Assembly: GCA_003439945.1 (NCBI GenBank)
Contig: QVRM01002189.1
Location: 2,628,501 to 2,692,500, forward strand
Direction: 5' to 3'
DNA length: 64,000 nt
Source: Dermanyssus gallinae
Taxonomy: Eukaryota; Arthropoda; Arachnida; Mesostigmata; Dermanyssidae
Every line of letters begins with the position of its first letter. Position 1 is the stretch's first letter. Shown here in pieces: positions 11,265-24,083 of this stretch. The translations under genes and the position numbers were made by a program. The notes beneath the pieces were generated by a model. The model did no database searches. It saw only the letters and a list, made by a program, of their open reading frames with translations, and had not been told where the DNA came from.

Positions 11265-14200
11265 CTGTATACGTCAAGCATTCCGTCGTAGGGGATGTGC
11301 AGCTCCCAGCCGAGTTCGCCAACAAAGGTGACCCGCATGGCACGAACAGGTTGTCCAGCAAAATCGATCATCCGATGCGTCGAGAACGGAAATGCCTCAT
11401 TGCTGAGATCGGCCGAGGTGAGCGCTTGAAGCAGTTCTCGACTTTGGGGACCTTGAATGCTCAGCATGCCCATCTTGTACGAATTGTCGAGCAGGTGACA
11501 GCGGAACCCCTCGTCTTCAATCGTCTAACAAATGTATAAACGCACAGATAAATATACGGTAGGCTAATTTATAGAACAACACTACTCGCCGTAAATTTCA
11601 TAAAAGTTTCCATTAAGGTTACGATGAAAATTAAACAATCGAGTAGGCTTAATCGTTCGCCTTAATTACGTAATCGCTGCTTAATCATGGAAGTAGTCTG
11701 CTTGATACTGTTGAAGCCACTTCATTATGTCCGATGTTTCTTTCTACATGCTAAACTAAGTTTTTGTCGTCTGCCAAATACATCGTACTATACAGGCCCT
11801 AATCCTAAATATGCTGTTGAACAACTAACTTTTGCAGTGTAAATATGGAGGTTGTATTCCTGCCACAACTAACGACATATGAAAGAGCTAAGTGGATGTT
11901 AAAGTAGTATAAAATAGTAGTAAACAAATAGTATAAAATAAAAGTGGTCTGCGTATATCAACTTATGAGATCGAACGTGGATTTTAAATACGAGGTTCTC
12001 GTCATCGCTAGGTGATTGAACTCATCGTCGTAGCGGTAGCCTCTACCTGTTTAATATGTGTAAACGTTTGCTGGGCAACGGCTCCGCCAGCCGCAATGTA
12101 ATAGCCGGTGCCTTCGAAGGCTGGATTTGCTGGTGTACTGCCCGTATCGCCCTTCAGTATGCTGACGGTCAGATCGGCCTCGACTCGGCCGGCTTTGTTC
12201 AGAAGGCAAGTGTAGATTGTTGAACCTTCCGGGCGGTGCATGTTATTCGTGCACAGCCAATCGATGGCTTTCTGCGCGTCGGGGCCCGTAAGGAAGAATT
12301 TGCCAAAGTACGACATGTTGAAGATTGCAACGTGCTCTCGGCATGCCAGCGCTTCCTCGCGAATCTAGAAGAGCATTTAAGAAGCAATACAAAAAAAAAC
12401 TTATATATATATATAAATTGTAGAGCTCGTTAAAGCAAATGTTTTTTTTTTCAATGAAACATGGTCTTTGAGAAGTCTTGTTTCGGAGTGAGAGTGAAAT
12501 TACTACAATTTGTGACACTGGTGTTTTTGCCTGATATAAAAGCACAAAGTGTGCAATTGCGAGACAACCAGTCTTCCTATACAGAAACTAAGCGTCGTGT
12601 TCGTAAGAAAATTATGCTTCCTCCAGACAATGGTCGTTTAGAACAGAATTCGCAAAAATTATGCTAATTTATTCGCTTTCACACCAAATACCTCAAAATC
12701 ATTACCCTACGACCGCTCACAGCGCTCAAAACTAGCACATTTAGGCAAACGCACACTACCGTTGACGTGTCGCCACACAGTCATTTTACATGCACTTAAT
12801 CAGGACATCCCGCCGAAAAATCTCAATTACTCCGCAACCACAGCTTGCGTTGACATAGACTTGGTACTAAAGTGATCGTCATAAAATGAATGTGTAGGAA
12901 GACTGGTTGGTTCGCAACTGCACATTTTATGCTCCTGTGTCGCGCAAAAACACCAGTGTCACAAATTGTAGTAATTTCACTCTCACTCTCATTTCTTAGA
13001 GACCATGTTCCATTGGAAAAAAAAAACATTTGCTTTGACGAGCTCTACAATTCATGTATCTCTTTAAAAATATTCCTGAAATACCCTATATGTACAGTCC
13101 CTGAAAAAAATATAGGGCCACCCATTTTTGTGACATTTGACGCATTTTTTATAACCAATCGTGTAAAGATCACAGTGATACATGCTCACATAGTAACAAC
13201 GGAGTCTTTCATCGACATTTGGGGTCTCGGATTACTTTAAACCACGAAATTTCCACATTTGCACAGCTACACCGCGAACAAAATTTAAGGCCACTAGCAA
13301 GATACCTAATTTAACAAATGCATTAAGCGGATTAACAGTATTTTGGCTAATTTCACGGCATTTAGGCTAATTTCACGGCATTTAGCAACTATACTTACAA
13401 CTCAGTGAACTTCCCATTAAGTCAGATTACCTTAAAAGTGCGGTTTGGTATAGTGTTAAACAAATTTTGGATGACGTCCTGCAAGGGCTCGTCCCAAGCC
13501 TCGAAAATGTTTACTTTAAAAGAAATTTCCTTTTCAATTTAGCGTAAGAATTGATTGATTTATTGATGAAAGCTGTTCACCACAATGATCTTGCTTATAT
13601 TATAATTTACCGCAATCAGTGCTGCTTATCCGACTAAGCATCCTTTTAATCTAGATATGGCACGAGCCGATGCACAAGAAGACTTGTAAATATTATTTAT
13701 CTTGGCAGCCCCCGTTACGACAATGATCAATGTCCCTTTACCCTTTGGAACCAGAGTGACCAAACACTGCCTTCATGCCATCGGGCGGTTCGCGATCTTC
13801 AATATATATATGGTTTATTTCGCAATAACATTGCATTTCAAGATGGTACATAATTTCAATACAATTCATTCCTTTTATACAATTTAAACACTTCAGCGAC
13901 CGTCCCACCCGGCGAAAAAGTGCAAAGACCGCCGATGCTTCTGGCAGCTCGCTGCGTGGTATTTAGCGCATATCTGCGAGCAGAACCGGCAACGACATTG
14001 ATCGTCAACTTGGTGAAATCCTTGAGTCGAACATACCAAGTGATGATAGCCATGCACAATGTATCTTGTGTACACGTGCCGGCTAGTGCATGCCATTCCA
14101 TCCCAAAGCTCCCTGGCGAGGTACACATCCAATTGCGCTACCTCTGCCTAGGCCTCGGTCACTTTTCCCTGCCACTCCAACAAAAATTGTTGAAGTGGTC

Positions 14201-17200
14201 CAGTAATAGGTGACCTAAGCCTGACTCTGATTGTTTCCACTGCCGGCCCGCAACCCGCTAGCAGGTACACGAAGCGGCTTTTTGCCGTCCGGGGTAAGCA
14301 AAGGACCCGCTTCATATATATTGTGAAGCATCTTTCTAGCTGCGCAAACTTTGCCGCTGAAAGATGGCCCCACACCCTGCCAAGGCTGTAGCTCAACATT
14401 GGCACAATCTTAAGCTCATAAAGACGCACGGCCGCACTCAAAGACAGTCGTCGAGGGTCTCTCACCTCTGTGTGAATAGAGGTAATAGCCGCTCGACACC
14501 TGTCGGCGATGTGCTGGGTAAAGGTCGTTCCCGTATAGTGTAGCCTCAAACCCAGATACGGGAAAGAGTTGACAAACTCCAGCGGTTGGCCACAACAGGG
14601 TATTACGTCTGCTGCGGCCAATCGACCCCCACGGCGAAACTTCATGGCTTTCGTCTTCCGCGCATTTATTTGCAGGCCCTTACGGTGAAGGTAACTTTCG
14701 ACGTCGCCGACAATTCGACGAATGGCACCGCGGTTCCGGTGGGCCACTACTATGTCATCCGCATACATGACGACGACGGCGTTTCTAAACTCCTCCCGCA
14801 CATGGCGAGCTAGGTCTGCGATGAGCAAGGAGAATGCCAGGCAACTGAGAGGGTCCCCTTGGGGGGTCCCTACGTTTTGACAGAGCTGCAAGGTGTCTTC
14901 GCCCCTTACGTTTACTTCAAGGCGGTCTTCAGCAAAGAAGCTGGAGAGCACTCGTAGGAAAGAACCACCCACCCCAGCATGTCGAAATGAATCGACTAGT
15001 AGGTGACGGGGAGCTTTGTCGAAGGCCTTGACACAATCGATAAAGACGGCGTACAAGTGACCCCCGGGCACAGCCAGCACCCGTTCAACTTCCGACTGGA
15101 GTACGTGGATCGCGTCCTGTGTACCTCGACCTTTCCTGAATCCGAATTGCTCCGGAGGTAAAGCCTTCTCCACAGTTGGAAGCGCCCTCGAGATAATCAA
15201 CTTGGCGAAGATTTTCTTGAGAGTGCGTTCCGACGCGACACCCCGATAGAGATTTGGATCGTCCACGTTGTCACCGTTTTTGCCCTTGAATAGCAGAGTA
15301 AGCCTGGCCTCGTGCCAAACCTGGGGTATGTGTCCCCCGCTGAGTATCTGATTAAACAGCTTACACAGCTCCTCCGCTAAAACATCGGACGACTTAGCCC
15401 AATGTTCGTAATAGATCCCATCAGGACCACTACTCTTTTTCTTGGGTAACCCGCGCAAGATCTGCACAACTTCCTCCACCGTAAACGGCGAATTCATGTC
15501 GTGCTGCTCCAGAGTGAGCGGTTGCTCAATAACTGGGTTAGGCGCGGGGGCGTTTGCATCGAGCAGAAGGGCAGTGAAGTGCTGCCGCAACTGCTCCTTT
15601 GTCATGCTGTGCATGCTTCTGTTTTGCCGGCGAACAATGTAGACATGGGGTTCGCGCTCTGCTCTCTCAAGCAAACGAAACTCCTCCTCCTCATCATACC
15701 GGCGCTTACTCTCCACAAGCAGTTTCTTGTAGGTTGCTCTATGTCGGCCATAGAGCGCCCTACGATCAGCAACTACCTGGGGGTCGGGGTGTAGAGCCCG
15801 TGCTCGGCGCAGGAGCCCCAAGACTTCCCGACGTAGGCCTGTGTAAACCAGGGCCGCGCCCGTCTTTGTCTGTACTTCTTCTTGACTACAGCCGCCTTGA
15901 CAGTGGCCTCCAAAGCGTGGTTGCTTTGTTCAATGTCAGAAGTTGATCTCAACAGCTCTAACTCGCGCGTCAATACACGCAAATCTAGTTGCCTAGACCA
16001 GTACGTTATCGGCTGCCGACGTGGGGCGCGTCCCTGGCCAGGCACACACAGAGACGCCAGCACCGGCAGGTGCTTCCGTGCTGGAATATCAAGTACCTCG
16101 CATCCTTGAAATTCCGTCGGATGTTGAAGATTGTGAAACAGGAGGTCGATAGTGCTTCTTCCACTTTGGCAAACATACGTGAATTTATCATGCTCATTTG
16201 CGCAATGCAGGCCTCTGTTTTCTAGAAGCTTAAGAAGCACATCGCCCTTCCTGTCGGTGGCGCCACTATCAATACGACAGTTGAAGTCGCCGCCGACCAG
16301 AGTGGGTAGCTGGAGGTTCAGTCCCGCTAGACCAGCACTGATCGCATCGGCAACGTCAACATCATCGTAATGAGGTGGCAGGTAGAACAATGCGAGGTTG
16401 AAACTACCTGAGGTGAGTGTCATACAACACTCACCTCGACACACACATTGCATTCGGGGTGACCCTGCTCGTAAATAGATTGAAAGTCCACCTATTGGTC
16501 TTCCCCGCCCTCCGTCTGGAAGACTTGCTAGCAGATGGAAACCTCGCATCTCATCGAAAAGCACTTCCTTCCGCATGAAAGTCTCCGTCAAGAGTACAAT
16601 GTCCACATCATTAAACAAACGCTTTGGTGCTAGCTGTAAAGCCCCAGATAAGCCTTCGCAATTCCAAAGCAATAATTTGCAGCTGCAAGCAGCATGCAGC
16701 TGCCTTGGCAGAAGGCGTCATTGCTGTCTAGCTGCTAAACCATGCCCATCAGTAAACTCTTCGCATACTCTAGTCTGGACAGGCGGAGCCCCCAGCCAGC
16801 GCCGGAAACTCACGCCTTTCGGCCAGAAGGCGCTACTCGAAACTTTACTAAAATCATCATCACCAAAGGCCACGCAGAAGATGGAGTCCGGCCGGGAAAC
16901 TTTGAGTTTCCGAATAGCACGCACTACAGTATGTCTCCCGGTTAGCCAACCTCGCAGCGATCTTCAATGCATGTGTTAAACAAATGCATCTAGCATGGGG
17001 CTAGCTTGCTTAAGATCTTGCTGTGAAGTTTTCCAGGAGCATTTGCCAAGTACTATTCTTTTCAAGCCAGACACTTAGATATAGAGGTGCATTGTGAGGT
17101 ATAGATGTACATTGTAAAGATAACTTGTTGAAGTGGGTATCTAGGCGCTCGGAGTCAACGGGACATGGCGTGCTTAGTTATGGCGCCTTCTGCAGCCACA

Positions 17201-19875
17201 GTTAAGGGACCAGTTGTCGGACCTTCTGTGATAGAGGGTCGTTTTGCCTAAGCTTGTACTTGCATATCTCTTATTTCGATGTGCGCTTATACCGAGTTTC
17301 CAGAGCTGCATAGAATACCTTCATATAGAATTAGTTTGCTTGCTTGATAGATATTGTTCGGCCTTACTACTCGAGCTTTCACCATTACCTTTTACCTTCT
17401 CTGTTTATGACTGAAGCCACTCTGTTAGATCATCATGGTATACTTCAGCATCAGGTTTCAGTGCGTACGAGAACATCGCAAGGATCATTTGGCCTATTCG
17501 AGCTTGTTCTATTTGTTTGTCACACGAAATCTCTTTCTTCCAATGACATCTGCGTGCCCTCACCGTGACTCCTATACCTTTTCAACTTTCGTTTCTGTCA
17601 GGTTCGTAGCAAACACATCTACAACCAAAACCCAATAAAGGTTGGAAGTGAGTGACGATTACCGCCCAATCGGTAGCCTAGCTCCGCTCCAGGTGGTCTC
17701 GCATACACAGCAATAGTATTGAGTCGTTTTCCTTAAATCACAACACAATTCTAATTTGTAATTATAATTGTGTTGTGATTCTAATTTTCACAATTAACTC
17801 GCAATCTGTTGACTCTGTCCAAGTAATTAAAACCGCTACATCATGGTACAAGCTTTTGCTTTGAGTATTGTCATTTGCACGATTTTATCGCTATGACTGC
17901 GTGCTACTACGGCCCTTTTATTTTCCCAGTTCCCTTGTAACAATTCCATTCGGCTCCTCAGTTCAATTAGTTATGTCATTTACAAAGAGAAGAATCAATG
18001 ACAACTGGCACGTTATCGGCTCCTGTTCTCAGCTCCTAACTCTTCCTTTTAGGTGTTCCTATTGTATTGAGCTTCCCCTACACGGGATTATAACAGTGTA
18101 GTAAAACTGTGCGCGTAAATATGTTAATGGGCTATTCATTGCGCGCAGTTTACCTAAAATATATGTGTAGTCCTAATAATAGGTAGATAGATATACAGCC
18201 TAAATACTAATGTAGTAGCTATATTACATTCTAGTTGCCAATAACGTTTAGTTGACAATTATATCAGCTGCTACTCACCACATTGTGCTGCTTTGGGAAG
18301 TCGAACGTGTAGTCCATGTCCAGCTTGTCTCGATATTTGTACCTCTCATGTCTTGTCCTGCCTTCACTTCCGTAATAATCGTATTCGAGCAGCTGTGCAC
18401 AGAGAACACATTACGTAATGGTTACGCTATAAATGCGTTAACACCCGACGTATATATATATATATATATATATACGCAATTTTAGAGAAATATATGCAAA
18501 GGCATCTACTAACTTTGAGTTGACTGTTAGTAGTAGTAGTAGTAGTTTTGCACTATCTCCTTATTTAGGCATCTAATATTCGCTTCGGTCATGGCTGATC
18601 GTGGCGTCCGAAATTAGCATTAATTGACCAGCTGATTATGATAACTGACTCATGAGTGGTCGATATCATCAGGGATACGGATTGCCCGAACGTATTTGCC
18701 CGCTACTAACCCGCCATGTCCGATATTGTCTGAGGGTCATAGCATACGTACAGACAAAAGGCGTAGACAAATACAATAGGTTCAGACGGGAATCGCTTTA
18801 TACTCGAGCCAGCACGTGTGCAAATAATTTAGTTTGACCATGAGGCCATCGACGATATTTTTCCCCGAACCGAGAATACTACCGCTAACAGCGCTGTACC
18901 TCATTACGGCCGTCCTTGGCAAACCAGCCGGGCCGTTCGAAACCCTGCCGTTCCTGAAAGATACAACCCTGGCTGAGGAGGTCCTCGAACAGGGGATCCT
19001 TGATCATTGGCCGCGAGGCGAGCGGTTCGTCGTGCACGTAGACAATCGAGTAGTTTCGGACGTACGACTCGTGAGATCTCTCGCGAAGCCAGCGAGCGTT
19101 GCCGGTAACCCGCGACGAGAAGCGCCTGCGCCAATTATGACAAGCCAAATAATAGACGTGCCATCATTATTTCCACAGTGGACCTGCGGCGAACTGCGAC
19201 ATCGCTAACTTAATCGCTATCTTACGTTCCATCTTGATGAACTAACTGAGACAAAGTAAGAGCTTGTACAACAATCAGGGTCTTACGGTATACGAGTATG
19301 TAATGATAGTAACAACAGATCAGATTCCTAGTGTCGCGGTGTCGGGCTTGCTAGAGTGTGTAACAATTCAAAACACCGTTGATCGCGTTAAGCGGCCCAT
19401 ACGACCAACGATTAGGTGGTCGCACAAATTCTATGCTATTTGTTTTTACTAGGCCTATGGCAGTACGCGGCCCAAGAGGCAATGCCTTAGCTTGAAGATT
19501 TGAAGATGGCGCTCCGACGATCGCAGCGTTGGACGCTCACCTGCGGCACAACATGCGTGAACGTAATCATATCGGCCGTACTGCACACATGCGTCTAAGT
19601 CGAGCACGAGCGACAACGTTGCGACAAGACTTGCCTGATATCGTATGAGAACATGTCGAGCTGAGGCCGCCCGTCAAGGATCCAGTTGGCGAGTTCGCGT
19701 CCGCTGCCTCCACTGCCGTTCATTCCGAGCGAATTGAAGCCACAGCCATGAAAGAAACCTCGGACGTCAAGATCCTCCCCGAGTAACGGCTTATGATCTG
19801 GTGTAAATGATTCTGTAACCCGGCCGAGCACAGGCCAACAAGCAGGTGCAGTATAATTGCAACAATGGTATTGAG

Positions 19876-19914
<39 letters not shown>

Positions 19915-20011
19915 GAATAACGCGTTTGCCTGGAGAGTTTCGCGACGCGCCCATGAGTGTAAAGACTACTATGTGATTTTAACACCCCCTTTTCAATAAA
20001 GGAGACTTTGT

Positions 20012-20059
<48 letters not shown>

Positions 20060-21688
20060 GTAAGTAGACTATGGACTATCAAAGAAACCCTCTTTAATTT
20101 ATTTTTGTCAGAGGTCCATAAGCACAAACTGCTAGACGGTTATCTTCCAGGTGGGCTGGGCACATGTTCTTACAATTGTCAATTATTTTATTATTATTAA
20201 TACGCACCCGGTCCACAAATCGTTGACTTTAATCCTGTTTTACTCAGTATAGGACAACGATGTACGCCGTTGGTAAGGTGCATTCCAAACACATCCATAT
20301 CCAGATCGTACAGGCCAAAGGAAAAGTCATTAGGCACCTAACAAAGAGAAAAACCTTTAATATTCGCCACGCATAACTATACATGTCTTCAAAGGAAGTA
20401 AAGCGGCAATCGCACGCTGGAATGGAGAAGCTAGGAAAAATACATATATATTATGTATATTGTATGAATACTGCAGAAAACATATTTTAGAGATTTATTT
20501 TTCTTTTAAAATATGTTTTCTGCGGAAGAAAGAAATGTACGCAAAATAAACTACAGCACCACTGCCGTAATAAACATGTCTTTTACACCGTGTATCATTG
20601 ATGCGAGGTCTTCTTGCAACAGTTGTTAATAATCGTCAAACTTGTTTTAGAACAACAAATGTTTCTAGGAAATAATACAAACTCTCAAACATACCTATAA
20701 TAGAGGCGAGCAGGCTCTTGGAGACTGAGTACTCGTAGCTAAGCAGTTGCTGAAACAAGAAATGCATGTACGAACCTCATCAATAAAAATTGGATTCGGT
20801 TCGTAGCCGCCGACAGCCAGCGCGTCGCCCTGCAGCCGAAAGTACAGCGAAAGGTCGTGATCACGCACGTTCGGCGTGTTCTCGATGCCGGGGATGCGTT
20901 CGGTTGTCACGTATGCGTGCTTCATCGCGACGAGTGGCACCTCAATGCCCACCATTTTTCCAAGCTTCGGTGCCCATACGCCCGTGCAGTTGACTACACG
21001 CGAAGTCTGAATGACACCGCTCGGTGTTCGAACGCCACAGACACGCTTAACGCCGAAGTCGTCCACCTTCGTCTCAATATCTACAATGCCGTAACAGATG
21101 TTGACGTTTCCCACGCCGTAGCGGACGCACAGATGGTGCGCTAAGTTAGTAAACTGTATCTAATATTCGAAATTGTACCCTTAACAATCCTAACGCCATC
21201 AAACGCTGTCTTACGTCTACAATACACCAAGACACAGTTCCTGCCAACAACGTAGGTCAAGTTGAAACGATAGCAACAAAATTGTGCACGATTCCGTTCT
21301 ACATATAGAGCACAAAGGTGTCACTGTAATGTCGAACGACGTAGTCTACAATCAAGCCACATTCTGTGTACGAAGCAATACTGTTCCATTTTGCGCTATT
21401 TGACGCGCTATATCAAAGGGTTTGCTGCTGAAAGAGAGAACTTTCAGCTGGTGATTGCTGCGTGTACCGAGAATGGGACAATGCTCAATCACTGACGCGC
21501 CGTGGATGGTCGCTCCTTTGGTCAGGGCAGTGCAGTAGCTCGAGGGGTCGACTGTGCCGTCGCCGGGTGAATACAGAGCCCCGTAGAGATCGCTGACGTT
21601 CATCAGAGGATAGAGCTTCTGCGTTTCGGCGGGCGTTAATACGTGCGACTCGACACCGAGCACCCGTCCGAGCTGTGGAGCGACAACG

Positions 21689-21728
<40 letters not shown>

Positions 21729-21766
21729 GTTTTACATATGTATCATATATAAACATACATCAACAG

Positions 21767-21800
<34 letters not shown>

Positions 21801-22086
21801 ACAATTGGGTACTATATATACAAGTCAAAATAAAAGAACAAATGTTGACTATGTGTGCGTCGATCGACGATGTGGTAACGGACCGTCATCATGCGCTTGT
21901 ATTCGTCGAGACGCTCCCGGTGATTCGCTAAGAAGAGGCCTCCGTTGTTGATCCATCCCGGATTTAGTCCCGTTTCCTTGAAGATATAACCGAAAAAAAC
22001 AACTGGTTTCAAGATTATGATATTGCCTATCAACTGAAATCACAGGCGCCCTCATATGTGTATATGTGTATCTATCTATCTATCTA

Positions 22087-22131
<45 letters not shown>

Positions 22132-24044
22132 CGATGATTTATTAATCCTTTACATTACATTTGCACACTCGGCAGTGCTCGCCTTAATAAAAATTGTGGT
22201 AAAAAGTTGTCACGTGGAATTAAGAATCAGCTGTCCGTGTCCTTGCTTGATGGCAGCCCCTGCTCTTATGAACTCGGTGCGACCGGTATATCCTTAAGGT
22301 TCCTTGCAGTGTTAAGACGGTAAAATCGATAAGATTCCTGTTCCTGACGCCGAGCCCCAAGAGCGTTCTCGCAGATTCGGAGTCCCATACACCGCTCATA
22401 GAAATAGTGAGTGATCCGAATCTGCAAGGTTTTTGCGGTCGGGGAGCGCCGCTCTTAGGAACTGGACGTCATATTTGGCGATTTTGACCTGCCGCGCCTT
22501 TGCCAGGTCCCTGTTCGGGCCGCAAGCCTCGGCATCTAAAACCCAGACCTCGGTAGGTGTTGTTATTAAGAGGTCGGACTTTAGCCCCGTTGCGCCCGGT
22601 CGACGGAATACTCGCTCACGAACCACCTCATGACCCCTCTCGCAGAGAAGACGCGCTACGCGATCACAGATGTCGCAATGTCTCTTTATAGTTTGCTTGT
22701 GTTTTGTATCGCACATCTGAGCGACATGAGCCAACGTCTCAGGCGCATGACACCCGTGCCTACAACGTGTATTGTAGCCCGGGCGTCCCCTGGCCAATCT
22801 GGCACGCGTTGGTAGTGCGTTGATCCTAAACTTTAGTAGGTTTAAATACTTCTTACCAGATAGGTAGGGCATACCCTTAATCCAGTAATGTACAAAGGGC
22901 GTTTCATGTGTTTTTTTTATGTGCCCCATCGAACGTGTTGTTTAGTTGTTGAGACCAGTAATCGGTCTCTTGTGTGGCGGTCTCAATGGAGGTTCCCAAG
23001 CGCTCACAAAGAAGTCTTGTTTTCGCAAAATCTTTTTTGAAGTGGTCGGTGGTTAGCATCCATTGGCTCCCAGGGTGCGTGGAGTGTTGTAGTGCTGTTA
23101 GACGGGAGAGGCGGAGTCTGGGGATAAATGTTTGGAGGCAGGGAATTTCCAGACCGCCGTGTGCTGTGTGCGTGTACAGATAGGCGTTTGTCACCGAGTT
23201 TTTGAGCTTAAGCCATTTCGACTTAACAAACTTTCTGATCACGTTATCTTGGTCGCTAAGCAGTGCGTGAGATGGTCTTGAACCGGACTCCAGTTTTTAT
23301 AGGAGGCGGGAAATGAGGGAAGTCTTTCAAAAATATGAGTCTTTGGTGGGGTTTAAGGGGAGCTATCGTGAGACTGTTGAGTAAATAAAGGAGTGTATCT
23401 TTGGTGGAGCCAACTCTGCCATTGCTGTCAAAGTCGACTGCCTGATATCTCCATTGATCGCTCATACCTTTAGCTGGCAATTGCCGATATCCAACATTAA
23501 ATTCTGGTATGGTATTAATAAAGCCATTACCTTCCTTCCTATTAAATAGGTGAGAGATAGTAAAGCTTTTATGAGTTAATTAATTTCAAAACCTCGGGAT
23601 TTCGAAAGGGGGTCCGCAATATTAAGGAGCCGTTGGAGTGTAGATTTCGTAGAGGCTAGGAGGATGAGATCATCTGCAAAGGCTAAGCCCATAAGGCGGA
23701 AGTCATCAGTAAGTTGGTACCCGATATTAGTTTTGTCTAATTTTGAAAAAATGTCGTCGAGAACTAGATTAAATGAAAGGGGGGACAGAGGATCTCTCTG
23801 CTTAACATCCCTAGTTGGCCGAAATATGCGACATTCTTGTCCAAATTCTATGAGAGTTTTAGATGATAGGTACAGGCGTATATATATATATATATAAAAT
23901 ATTGCGATGATTTATTAATCATTTACAGTACATTTGCACACTCGGCAACGCTCGCCTAGATATATATATATATATATATATAGAAAATATTGTGGCGATT
24001 TATTAATCATTTACAATACGTTTGCACACTCGGCAGTGCTCGTC

Positions 24045-24083
<39 letters not shown>

